A stretch of 20,163 bases of DNA from assembly GCA_934276485.1 (NCBI GenBank), contig CAKQTE010000139.1, positions 1 through 20,163 of the forward strand, in the 5' to 3' direction. This stretch comes from an uncultured Spirochaetales bacterium (GTDB lineage: Bacteria > Spirochaetota > Spirochaetia > Sphaerochaetales > Sphaerochaetaceae). The position numbers and the translations under genes are program-made. The notes under the pieces are model-generated. The model was not told the DNA's origin, searched no databases, and was given only the letters and a program-made list of their open reading frames with translations. Shown here one piece after another: positions 1-7,241 of the stretch (position 1 is the first letter of the stretch; the number at the start of each line of letters is the position of its first letter).

Positions 1-238
1 CTTCAAAATTTGCAACCTCTTTTTAGAGGTATTTGAGTATGTGCCAGTATTCAGGGATTCTACTCTATGATATTTACAAACTTTATTATTGTTGAATTTC
101 AATATTGACAACTTAAGTCAAATAAAAGGGGATAAGGGAATAAAGCCAGTTATATTGATCGTAATCATGCTTTTGTACATAAAGATCATTTCTGATTTGG
201 CTTTCTAGCAAAAAATCGAGATATGTTCTTTATATAGT

Positions 239-916
239 ATGACGAACTATCTTGAATTAGATGCCTTAGAGCCAAATATTACGATAATTGATAACATCAT
301 TGTCTCTTATTATGGAGAAATGCCAAAGAAAGGTGTGTTTGTATCTTTTTGTACAAAGACAGAGAAAAGAACACGTGTAGCGCTATATCAAATGGGGCTT
401 GAGATAGCCCTTAATGGATATGATGCTATATATATTCCAGCATCCCTCGCCTCATACTCTTTTGAAAAAGGCGTTAGGGATGGAAATGGACGCTTGTTCC
501 AGGTCCTCCCATACTCCTTGAAAAAAAACAAACCTTCCTATTCATCAAAAGCACTGCTTTCAGGTGGTGGAATAATATCGTGCTTTGATACTGAAGGGTT
601 TTCGATAGAGAACCTGAATAGAGCTAAGGAAATAGCAGTGATGCTTGCAAAAGCTGTGATTATTGCAGAAGACAAGAAAAGCTACAAAAGACCATTCTCG
701 TATGTAAATATTGCGCTCGATAGTGGTAAGGATATTGCTCTTTTGTTTGATGCGCTTTCCTCTCCATTTGCAAGAAATCTCTTGAAAGAGGGGTGTCCTC
801 TGATACATTCTTTTTCGGATTTTTTATTAAAGCCAAGATTTGTTTCATTTAGCCAGAATAAAGGAATATATGGCATTGAAGGAGAATTCTTTGATATCAT
901 CAAGATTGATGAATGA
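239..916 (+). CDS. Divergent DprA/Smf-like Rossmann-fold protein
   Basis: 225 aa. I see no exact family signature, but the order of elements follows the DprA (DNA-processing protein A) core: a first Rossmann strand and helix around residues 43-70, a glycine-rich stretch GGGIIS at 109-114 where DprA has its GG-x-LLSE segment, a strand AVIIAED at 139-145 where DprA has its VVVVEA strand, and RNLLKEGCPLIHSFSDF at 179-195 resembling the DprA N-x-LI-x-GA...D-I end of the fold. The N-terminal SAM and C-terminal winged-helix domains of full DprA are absent, and the arginine-rich RNR motif is degenerate. Context supports the guess: it heads xerC-hslV-hslU, as dprA precedes codV-clpQ-clpY in Bacillus. 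The ATG directly follows an AT-rich stretch without a Shine-Dalgarno sequence, and an in-frame stop at 206-208 rules out a longer form. DNA-binding competence is doubtful. Family call is moderate; coding status is strong. Confidence 0.6.
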   Translation: MTNYLELDALEPNITIIDNIIVSYYGEMPKKGVFVSFCTKTEKRTRVALYQMGLEIALNGYDAIYIPASLASYSFEKGVRDGNGRLFQVLPYSLKKNKPSYSSKALLSGGGIISCFDTEGFSIENLNRAKEIAVMLAKAVIIAEDKKSYKRPFSYVNIALDSGKDIALLFDALSSPFARNLLKEGCPLIHSFSDFLLKPRFVSFSQNKGIYGIEGEFFDIIKIDE

Positions 917-1817
917 CCAAGAGTTGATTGATGACTTTCTAGAATATTTAGCTGAGATCAGGGATCTTAGCCCAAATACGCTCAAAAACTATGAGATAGA
1001 TCTTCGTCTATTGGAAGGCTTTTCCGAGCGCATAAAAAAGAGCATTGCAAATCTAGATAGAGATGATGCTAGAGCTATGTTGAAGATGCTCGAGAGTGAC
1101 TTTAAAGAGCTATCGATTCATAGAAAGCTATCATGCTACCACGATTTCTATCGCTACTTGATAAAGACTGAAAGAATAGCATCAGATCCATTTGGATTTA
1201 TCAGCATGCGCTATAAAACACGCACTCTTCCTTCAATCTTGACGGAAGATGAGATAAAGACCCTTCTTGATTATCCTCGCTCCGATTTTTCGGGCGAGCG
1301 TGACCATATGCTATTTGTCTTTCTATATAATACAGGAGCCAGAATCTCGGAAGCATTAAGCATAAACGTTGAGGATCTGGATTTCAAGAATAGAAGAATA
1401 CAAATAGTGGGTAAGGGTAATAAAACCAGATTCCTGTTTTTTTCAAAGAAAGTCAGAGCAGAGCTTGAAAGTTATCTGGAATTAAGAAAAACATTCCTCT
1501 CAGAGAGGGGAGAAATTGGACAAAACGCATTATTTGTATCAAATACCGGCAAAAGGTTGCCCTTTAGCTCTGCTCATATTATTTTTGATAAGTATAGGTC
1601 TCTGTTGGGGTGGCAGAAGGATTTCACGCCTCACACATTAAGACATTGCTTTGCAACACACATGCTAAACAATGGTGCTGATATCAGATTGGTACAGGAA
1701 TTGTTGGGACACTCCAGCATATCTACAACACAGATCTACACTCATATTTCTAAAAAACACTTAATGGATGTCTATTCAGGTACACATCCACATGCAAGGG
1801 AAAAAAATGGAAATTAA
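909..1817 (+). CDS. xerC: Tyrosine site-specific recombinase XerC/XerD
   Basis: 302 aa from the ATG at 909, the usual XerC/D length. An N-terminal SAM-like core-binding domain (residues 1-90, with the typical LIDDFLEYL...LSPNTLKNYEIDL opening) precedes the catalytic domain. The full active site is visible: R145 (GARISEAL), K169 (GKGNKTR), H242 and R245 (HTLRH), H268 (LGHSS) and nucleophile Y277. It is expected to resolve chromosome dimers at dif with a partner recombinase. XerC and XerD cannot be told apart from sequence alone; xerC is chosen because the gene precedes hslVU, like Bacillus codV. The start overlaps the upstream stop by 8 bases, suggesting coupling. A start at 870 has a better AAGGA motif but would add 13 residues and a 47-base overlap. 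The stop overlaps hslV. Confidence 0.9.
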   Translation: MNDQELIDDFLEYLAEIRDLSPNTLKNYEIDLRLLEGFSERIKKSIANLDRDDARAMLKMLESDFKELSIHRKLSCYHDFYRYLIKTERIASDPFGFISMRYKTRTLPSILTEDEIKTLLDYPRSDFSGERDHMLFVFLYNTGARISEALSINVEDLDFKNRRIQIVGKGNKTRFLFFSKKVRAELESYLELRKTFLSERGEIGQNALFVSNTGKRLPFSSAHIIFDKYRSLLGWQKDFTPHTLRHCFATHMLNNGADIRLVQELLGHSSISTTQIYTHISKKHLMDVYSGTHPHAREKNGN

Positions 1818-2364
1818 AATTCATGGAACTACAATTTGTGCAGTCAGAAAGAATGGACAGGTTGCTCTAGCTGGCGATGGGCAAGCAACAATGGGTAACA
1901 CTGTTGCAAAGGGAAATACAAGAAAGGTCAGAAGACTATATAACGATAAGGTTATCATTGGTTTTGCTGGCTCAACTGCAGACGCATTCACACTCTTCGA
2001 GTTATATGAAGGAAAGCTAAAGCAATACAATGGCGATATCACACGCGCAGCTGTAGAGCTTGCCAAGCAGTGGAGAATGGATAAAGCATTGAGAAATCTT
2101 GAAGCTTTGATGATTACATCCGATGGAGAGAAGATGTTCCTGATCTCCGGTTCTGGAGACGTTATCGAACCAGAGGGGGACGTGGTTGCAATTGGCTCCG
2201 GTGGAGATTTTGCTCGTGCTGCAGCTTCTGCCTATCTGGATGCTGGAGTTGATTGGAGCGCTGAAGAGATTGCTCGTCGTGCAGTAGGGATTGCAGCAGA
2301 TATCTGCATCTACACAAATCACAACATTATTACAGAGGTTTTAAATGGAAGCACTAATAAATAA
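1807..2364 (+). CDS. hslV: ATP-dependent protease subunit HslV (ClpQ)
   Basis: 185 aa. Proteolytic subunit of the cytoplasmic HslVU (ClpYQ) protease, an N-terminal-nucleophile hydrolase of the proteasome beta family. The N-terminus has HGTTICAVRKNG, so the catalytic Thr is residue 8 after a seven-residue leader that must be removed, as in Thermotoga-type HslV rather than the E. coli type, where only Met is lost. Family landmarks follow: AGDGQATMGN (22-31), RKVRRL, and GFAGSTADAFTL (the region of the conserved active-site glycine). The ATG at 1807 is preceded by AAGGGA at good spacing and overlaps the end of xerC by 11 bases. Upstream in-frame starts lack a ribosome site and would lengthen the leader. 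The gene overlaps hslU by 20 bases, consistent with coupled synthesis. Confidence 0.96.
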   Translation: MEIKIHGTTICAVRKNGQVALAGDGQATMGNTVAKGNTRKVRRLYNDKVIIGFAGSTADAFTLFELYEGKLKQYNGDITRAAVELAKQWRMDKALRNLEALMITSDGEKMFLISGSGDVIEPEGDVVAIGSGGDFARAAASAYLDAGVDWSAEEIARRAVGIAADICIYTNHNIITEVLNGSTNK

Positions 2365-3694
2365 AAGTCTTGATGACATGACACCAAGGGAAATTGTCGA
2401 TAGCTTAAATAAGTATGTTATCGGACAGGATGATGCAAAGAGAACTATCGCAATTGCAATCAGAAACAGAGTAAGAAGAAAGAGACTTCCTCAAGAGCTT
2501 AGAGATGAGGTTTCTCCTAAGAACATATTGATGATCGGTTCTACTGGTATTGGTAAGACCGAGATCGCTCGTAGAATCTCAAAGCTTGCCAAAGCTCCAT
2601 TTGTCAAAGTCGAAGCTACCAAATATACAGAAGTAGGTTATGTCGGCAGAGATGTTGAGTCCATGGTCAAGGACTTGATGGCAAGTGCTATCTCAATGGT
2701 CAGGGATGAAATGGCTAAAGCCAAGGAAGCTGAAGTTGAGATGAACGTAGAAGAGAGACTCTTGGACTTATTGCTTCCTGCATTGGATCCTGAAAAAAAG
2801 CAGGAAGATAACGTAATGGAAACAAGAGAGAAGTTCAGGGATCTACTTCGTAAGGGTGTCTTTGACAACAAGGAAGTAGAGATGATGGTATCTCCTGCAA
2901 ATAAGATCAATGTCATGGGCGCAGGCTCAATGGAAGATTTGCAGCAGGCTATGAGTTCTCTTTCTCAGATGTTCTCAGCCGGTCCAAGTGGTGCTAAAAC
3001 CAGAAAGATTTCCATCAAGAGAGCTCGTGACATCATCAAGGAAGAGGAAATGGATAAAGTAGTCGACAACGATAAGGCTGTCGATGAGGCAAAAGAGCGC
3101 TGTGAGCAGATGGGAATCATCTTCATCGATGAGATCGATAAAGTTGCATCACGTGGACAGAGCAATAATGCAGATGTTTCCCGTGAAGGTGTTCAAAGAG
3201 ATATCCTTCCAATCGTAGAGGGCTGTAAGGTTTCTACTAAGTGGGGTGTAATTGATACTACTAACATTCTCTTTATCGCGGCAGGTGCTTTCTCTATGAG
3301 TAAGCCTTCGGATTTGATTCCTGAGCTTCAGGGTAGATTCCCACTAAGAGTAGAGCTTCATGATCTAACAAGTGAAGAGTTCTATAGAATCCTTACTGAG
3401 CCTGAGAATGCAATAACAAAGCAATATATTGCTCTATTGTCTACAGAGGGTGTCGAGATTGAGTTCGATGAGGAAGCATTAAGAGAGATTGCAACGATTG
3501 CACACGATGTTAACCAGGAAAATGATAATATCGGAGCAAGAAGACTATATACAGTTATGGAAAAGCTTCTTGAGGAGCTTGCCTTCTCTGCAGATGAAAT
3601 CTCTGGACAGAAAGTTACAATTACAAAGACCTATGTCCAAGATAGACTTCATGATATTGTTGAAGACAGGGACCTTTCTAGATATATACTATAA
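2345..3694 (+). CDS. hslU: HslU ATPase (ClpY), unfoldase of HslVU protease
   Basis: 449 aa, normal for the family. AAA+ ring ATPase that unfolds substrates and feeds them into HslV. Visible elements: Walker A GSTGIGKT (65-72), the pore-loop GYVGRD (98-103), an acidic and Met-rich intermediate domain (about 110-245), Walker B IIFIDEID (258-265), the GRFPLRVEL segment (330-338) of the second region of homology, sensor-2 GARRLYTVME, and the conserved C-terminal tail ending RYIL, which docks into HslV to activate it. The ATG at 2345 lies inside the end of hslV with GAGG about five bases upstream. The complete motif set says the protease is functional. Confidence 0.97.
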   Translation: MEALINKSLDDMTPREIVDSLNKYVIGQDDAKRTIAIAIRNRVRRKRLPQELRDEVSPKNILMIGSTGIGKTEIARRISKLAKAPFVKVEATKYTEVGYVGRDVESMVKDLMASAISMVRDEMAKAKEAEVEMNVEERLLDLLLPALDPEKKQEDNVMETREKFRDLLRKGVFDNKEVEMMVSPANKINVMGAGSMEDLQQAMSSLSQMFSAGPSGAKTRKISIKRARDIIKEEEMDKVVDNDKAVDEAKERCEQMGIIFIDEIDKVASRGQSNNADVSREGVQRDILPIVEGCKVSTKWGVIDTTNILFIAAGAFSMSKPSDLIPELQGRFPLRVELHDLTSEEFYRILTEPENAITKQYIALLSTEGVEIEFDEEALREIATIAHDVNQENDNIGARRLYTVMEKLLEELAFSADEISGQKVTITKTYVQDRLHDIVEDRDLSRYIL

Positions 3695-3699
3695 GAGCT

Positions 3700-4797
3700 A
3701 TGCAATATCTGACAATTGTTGAAAACTCATATGAAAAAGCGGTAGAAAAAGCCAAAGAACTCTACGGGGATAACATTCGTGTTCATTCCCGTAGGGATTT
3801 TACAACCCAAGGTGGCCTATTTACTAGAAAGATACATAAGTGTGAAATTACTTGCTACCTTTCAGAAAGTGCTGAGAAAGATAACAATAAGGTTCAAAAA
3901 AAGGATTTGATGGAGTTTGAGAAAGAAGCTCGTACTCCAGATCCTTTGACTATTTCACATAAGGAAAGACTAAACACTGAAGTTCATAGAAAGAGTATTG
4001 ATTCAGCTCAAGTTGCTGAAGAAATCCTGGATAAGAACTATATAACTCAGCCTTTGAAGGACAAGCTTCTTGCAGGGTTCAATGGAAATATTACAAATGT
4101 TCCAGTTTTCCTTGCAGAAAGGTTATCTCAATTGATTCCTATCTCTTACAATGAGCAATTGCATCCAGCTCCTTTCATGGTCTTCATTGGCCCAACCGGA
4201 ACTGGAAAAACAACAACCATTGCCAAGGCTGCATTCTTGTATAAAGCACAGGGCAAGAAAGTTGCCATTATCACACTCGATAGCTATAGAGTAGGCGCTT
4301 ACGAACAGATCAAGGCATTTGGAGATGTTCTGAATATCCCAGTGGATCTTGTAAAGGAAGAGAGTGAGCTTGTGGCTATGCTTGAGCGTTTTTCTTGGTA
4401 TGATCTTGTGCTTGTCGATACTATGGGACTAAGCAATAGAGACAAGAATGTCGCACTTAGACTCAAAGGTCTTACTTCAAGATTGAATCCATCTAGAACT
4501 AGCTATATCTTTACAGCATCTCCTTCTATGAAAGAAGAGGACTTGATGGAACACTTCAATCGCTATAGGGATTATGAGCCATCTGCAATGGTTTGCACTA
4601 AGCTTGATGAATCAGAGACAATGGGCAATGTGCTTGCATTTGCATATAAGGCAAATCTTCCATTATTGTTCCTGACCGACGGACAGAAGGTTCCTAATGA
4701 CATCATGCTTGCATCATCTACGAATATCCTTCCATATTTGAAAGGACTATCGTTTGATAAAGATGATGCTATAAGTCAAATCAAGCCTCAGTCTTGA
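3700..4797 (+). CDS. flhF: FlhF-like SRP-family GTPase
   Basis: 365 aa. Third SRP-type GTPase family (Ffh/FtsY/FlhF). A small N-terminal B domain (1-55, with the FlhF-style AKELYGDNIRVHSRR and later CEITCYL) and a linker lead to the NG domain: G1 GPTGTGKTT (164-172), G2 DSYRVGAYEQ (194-203), G3 DTMG (240-243), G4 TKLD (300-303), and a G5-like region LTDGQKVPNDI (325-335). The N-terminal region and DSYRVGAYEQ favour FlhF over FtsY or Ffh. FlhF normally positions flagella with FlhG, but here it is the last gene of the hslVU operon, five bases after hslU, with no flhA, flhG or other flagellar gene in view. The ribosome site is weak. Its 3' end overlaps the convergent PBP-like gene by 17 bases. 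Confidence 0.88.
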   Translation: MQYLTIVENSYEKAVEKAKELYGDNIRVHSRRDFTTQGGLFTRKIHKCEITCYLSESAEKDNNKVQKKDLMEFEKEARTPDPLTISHKERLNTEVHRKSIDSAQVAEEILDKNYITQPLKDKLLAGFNGNITNVPVFLAERLSQLIPISYNEQLHPAPFMVFIGPTGTGKTTTIAKAAFLYKAQGKKVAIITLDSYRVGAYEQIKAFGDVLNIPVDLVKEESELVAMLERFSWYDLVLVDTMGLSNRDKNVALRLKGLTSRLNPSRTSYIFTASPSMKEEDLMEHFNRYRDYEPSAMVCTKLDESETMGNVLAFAYKANLPLLFLTDGQKVPNDIMLASSTNILPYLKGLSFDKDDAISQIKPQS

Positions 4798-5704
4798 TCC
4801 TTCCCATAGAGTAGAGAGTTTTTACGATGCCCTTATATAGGTCATTCTTGATCTTATCGTTAGGGGCATCTATGTATATCTTATAGTCATCGATAAGCAT
4901 TAGATTCTCTTTCTTGTATATTTGCTTTGTATCAAATACTGTTGTTCCTTCATCCGATGTGATTGAATAAACAAGTTTTTTCAATAGTTGATCTGATACG
5001 TTTCCATGATAACTGATGATCTCATCATTTCCATTTAAGACTGTTATCGTACTATCTTCATAGTCACGAAGAGCAGGAAGATTATTGATTGCAAATTGAA
5101 TATCTGCGTCGAGTGTCAGTACAATCGATGAGCCTTTGACTGTCTTTAGACTAAGCTCTGGCTTTGCAATAAGATAATCATTGTATAGTTTTTCTATTCC
5201 TGAAGTTCCCTCTAGGTTTTCATCAACGTCTCCAAGGATTGAGTGTGTGCTTTGCTCCGATGGATACTTTCTGACTTCCTTTAGCTCAAGTGTTACTTCG
5301 TTATCAAGCGAGAAGTTAGTAATTAGCCTTTTTAGGTAATCAGCTTCCTCTTTTGTAGGGATATATGAAAGAGGGAAGAACTTAACACCCTTTTTTAGCA
5401 TTTCTTCGATTCTGATTGCATCTTGTGATAGATAGCTTTCCAATATTGATGCCACATATCCTGGCTCACTGTCCTTTAAATCTATATAGAATCCGTAGTC
5501 CGGAGCTTGGATAGCCAGGATGTTTCCATTTCTATCGTATATGGTTCCTCTAACAAGAGATGAGGAGACAACTGGGTCTAGATATCTTTTTCTGTTAAAT
5601 GAGTCAAGGTTTTGTAGTATAATGATTCTTATAAACATGGCTAGTATAAGCATTAAGAGGAAAATTAAGCTTATACGTCCAATGTGATTGTCATTTTCTT
5701 GCAT
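4781..5704 (-). CDS. PBP2/FtsI-like protein lacking the transpeptidase domain
   Basis: 307 aa. One N-terminal membrane anchor (residues 11-30) is followed by the class B penicillin-binding-protein signature RGTIYDRNGNILA (52-64), a dimerisation/pedestal region, the conserved stretch SILGDVDENLEGTSGIEKLYN (155-175) and GSSIVLTLDADIQ (191-203), which in FtsI/PBP2 leads into the transpeptidase. No transpeptidase follows: no SxxK, SxN or KTG motif and only about 100 unrelated residues. Homologues with the enzyme are roughly 550-700 aa, so this is a pedestal-only protein. The open frame, the absence of remnants downstream (flhF lies there on the other strand) and normal-looking codons argue for a maintained protein rather than a fresh pseudogene. 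It cannot crosslink peptidoglycan; a scaffold role in the divisome or elongasome is inference. The ATG appears leaderless. Confidence 0.8.
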   Translation of the reverse strand: MQENDNHIGRISLIFLLMLILAMFIRIIILQNLDSFNRKRYLDPVVSSSLVRGTIYDRNGNILAIQAPDYGFYIDLKDSEPGYVASILESYLSQDAIRIEEMLKKGVKFFPLSYIPTKEEADYLKRLITNFSLDNEVTLELKEVRKYPSEQSTHSILGDVDENLEGTSGIEKLYNDYLIAKPELSLKTVKGSSIVLTLDADIQFAINNLPALRDYEDSTITVLNGNDEIISYHGNVSDQLLKKLVYSITSDEGTTVFDTKQIYKKENLMLIDDYKIYIDAPNDKIKNDLYKGIVKTLYSMGRIKTEA

Positions 5705-5710
5705 ACGAAT

Positions 5711-5739
5711 ATAATAAGTTTTTGTTCGATGTTTGTCGA
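5711..5739 (-). promoter_or_regulatory. Sigma70-type promoter for a leaderless PBP-like mRNA
   Basis: Reading the minus strand, TCGACA (5739-5734) and TATTAT (5716-5711) each match consensus at five of six positions and are separated by 17 bases. Only six bases lie between the -10 box and the ATG at 5704, so transcription should begin at or beside the start codon, leaving no room for a Shine-Dalgarno sequence. Confidence 0.6.
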
Positions 5740-5828
5740 TTGCAATAAATTTAAGGAGCTAATTTATCTCTCTTGAGTTTAAATAATAGAAAGGAGTACG
5801 TCAGATATTCTCTGATGACAGGAAATAT

Positions 5829-7178
5829 ATGAACTACAGAGATTTTGATGATATGTCTTCAAGGCATGACAAAAGACGTGGTACACAGGGATCTGTAATT
5901 GGAATCATTGCATCCATATGTATTTTGGTATGTCTTTTGATCTTGTTGATTTTTCTATTAGTAACTAGCGGAAACAATAAGAAAGAAGAAAAAGCTGAAG
6001 AAGCATTTTCTTCTATTGTTGAATCCATTGCTCCTGCAGAAGAGCCAGTTGTAGTTATTCCTGTTGATACTGAAGAACCTGTAGTTGAAGTAGATACTCC
6101 TGTTGTTGAGGAAAATGTTGAACCTGAACCAATTGTTGATTCTGAAAGCACCCTCGAAGAAGAGCCAACAGAAATTGTTGAAGAAGTTACTCCTGTAGAA
6201 GAAACATCAGCTGTAATTGAAAGTGAAGAAGAAACACCTCCTTTTGTTGAAGATGAGGTTCTGGATATTCCAGATGAAACTGTAGATGAAGTAGTAGAAG
6301 AGGAGGCGCTTCCTGTAGAAGAAGAGATTCCAATTGAGGTAGAAGAAACTCCTGCAGAAGTTAAAGAGCAAGAGATTATCAAAGAGCTAGTTCCTTCTGA
6401 AGAGATTGCAGAGGCGCCAATTTCTACTGAAGAAAACACAGAAGAGATAGTTGAAAACGTTGAAGAAGACGCTATTGTTGAACTTGTAGAAGATTCTGCC
6501 GATACTCAAGATGCTACAGAAGAACCTGCTGTTGTTGAGACAGAAGAAACAACTCCTGCGGAAGTTGAAGAGATACAAGAAGTAACTCCTCTTAAGACAG
6601 AAGATACACTTGAGGAAGAAACTCCAGCAGTAGAAGAGAGTGTTGAAGAAGTTTCCTTAGAAGATACTCCAGAAGAAACAGCTAGTGTTGATGCTATCGA
6701 GCTTGAACCAACAGAGGAACCTATTGAAGAAGAACCAATAGAAGAGATAGTAAGCACTGAAACAATTGAAGAAATTCCGGAGACCCCTGTAGTAGAAGAA
6801 GTAACTCCTGTAGAAACAGATGTTTCTCCGATTGAGACTGTTGAAGAGACAACTGTCGATAACGAGCCTGTGGTCGAAGTACCTGTAGCGGAAGAGATAA
6901 TAACAAATATTGTTGCAGAAACAACATACGATAAATTCAATGTCAATATGAAGTACACAAACGATGACGTGCTGGAAATCACATTCCCTAAGAATATTGG
7001 CTACAAGAATGTCATTGATATGGGTATGAAGATCAAGAAGGCATTTAGCTATGATGTTGTCGTAAAGGGAAGGACTCTAACAATTGTATTCAATAGCTCT
7101 AAGTCTGAAGAAGATTGTTACGAGATATTTACAAATATATACAGAGTGATAAATCCAACATTGAGAACATTAAAGTAA
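5829..7178 (+). CDS. Membrane-anchored Glu/Pro/Val-rich stalk protein, unknown function
   Basis: 449 aa, no recognised family. A basic N-terminus (SRHDKRR, 11-17) precedes one transmembrane segment (about 22-46), predicting N-inside, C-outside (periplasmic) topology. Residues 52-362 are highly acidic low-complexity sequence of imperfect units such as EEVTPVE, VEETPA and EEPIEE, with almost no basic residues. A compact domain at 365-449 (TTYDKFNVNMKY...LEITFPKNIGY...LTIVFNSS...YRVINPTL) looks like a mixed alpha/beta fold. The layout resembles TonB-like or other periplasm-spanning proteins with an extended linker, but no TonB or SPOR motif is recognised. AGGAA precedes the ATG. It is divergent from the PBP-like gene and convergent with secA; a role in the cell envelope is inferred only from topology and position. 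Confidence 0.85.
   Translation: MNYRDFDDMSSRHDKRRGTQGSVIGIIASICILVCLLILLIFLLVTSGNNKKEEKAEEAFSSIVESIAPAEEPVVVIPVDTEEPVVEVDTPVVEENVEPEPIVDSESTLEEEPTEIVEEVTPVEETSAVIESEEETPPFVEDEVLDIPDETVDEVVEEEALPVEEEIPIEVEETPAEVKEQEIIKELVPSEEIAEAPISTEENTEEIVENVEEDAIVELVEDSADTQDATEEPAVVETEETTPAEVEEIQEVTPLKTEDTLEEETPAVEESVEEVSLEDTPEETASVDAIELEPTEEPIEEEPIEEIVSTETIEEIPETPVVEEVTPVETDVSPIETVEETTVDNEPVVEVPVAEEIITNIVAETTYDKFNVNMKYTNDDVLEITFPKNIGYKNVIDMGMKIKKAFSYDVVVKGRTLTIVFNSSKSEEDCYEIFTNIYRVINPTLRTLK
5982..6914 (+). repeat. Degenerate coding repeats of the acidic stalk
   Basis: Imperfect repetition of GAAGAA, ACTCCTGTAGAA and GTTGTTGAA-type units encodes the Glu/Val/Pro/Thr stalk. For example, an EEVTPVE-coding unit recurs near 6181 and near 6796. 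The repeats vary in spacing and sequence, so this is low-complexity coding DNA rather than a regular tandem array. It also creates long spurious Ser/Thr-rich open frames on the other strand. Confidence 0.7.
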
Positions 7179-7195
7179 CGCTTAAAGTGAATAAA

Positions 7196-7219
7196 ATGCC
7201 CACGAAAGCTCGTGAGCAT
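7196..7219. terminator. Bidirectional terminator between the stalk gene and secA
   Basis: Inverted repeat ATGCCCACGA / TCGTGAGCAT with loop AAGC and one C-A mismatch. On the minus strand the stem runs straight into TTTTATT, a good terminator for secA. On the plus strand CAACGTTTTATT follows, a weaker terminator for the stalk gene. It lies between the two convergent stop codons (7178 and 7242). Confidence 0.75.
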
Positions 7220-7241
7220 CAACGTTTTATTGGTTTAGATC

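Noticed and set aside
1..35. Short hairpin ACCTCT-TTTT-AGAGGT near the left edge
   Set aside because: Six-base stem without a convincing T-run on either strand and no identifiable gene end before it; not enough to call a terminator. I see no gene in 1-238.
197..209. TTGGCTTTCTAGC as a sigma54 promoter for the DprA-like gene
   Set aside because: The GG and GC dinucleotides are only seven bases apart instead of ten, so the invariant spacing fails.
909..1817. Tyrosine recombinase as an integrase of a mobile element
   Set aside because: Length, intact Xer-type catalytic motifs and the operon with hslVU indicate a housekeeping XerC/D; no phage or plasmid genes, direct repeats or tRNA target nearby.
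5834..6439. Long Ser/Thr-rich open frame on the minus strand
   Set aside because: It is antisense to the Glu/Val/Pro-coding repeats: GAA/GTA-type codons read backwards become Ser/Thr/Tyr codons. Extreme low complexity and no ribosome site. The same applies to minus-strand frames at 6506-6982 and 6721-6927.
5982..6914. Repeat array possibly CRISPR or a DNA tandem repeat
   Set aside because: Units vary in length and sequence, stay in frame and encode a low-complexity stalk; there are no constant repeats with unique spacers.
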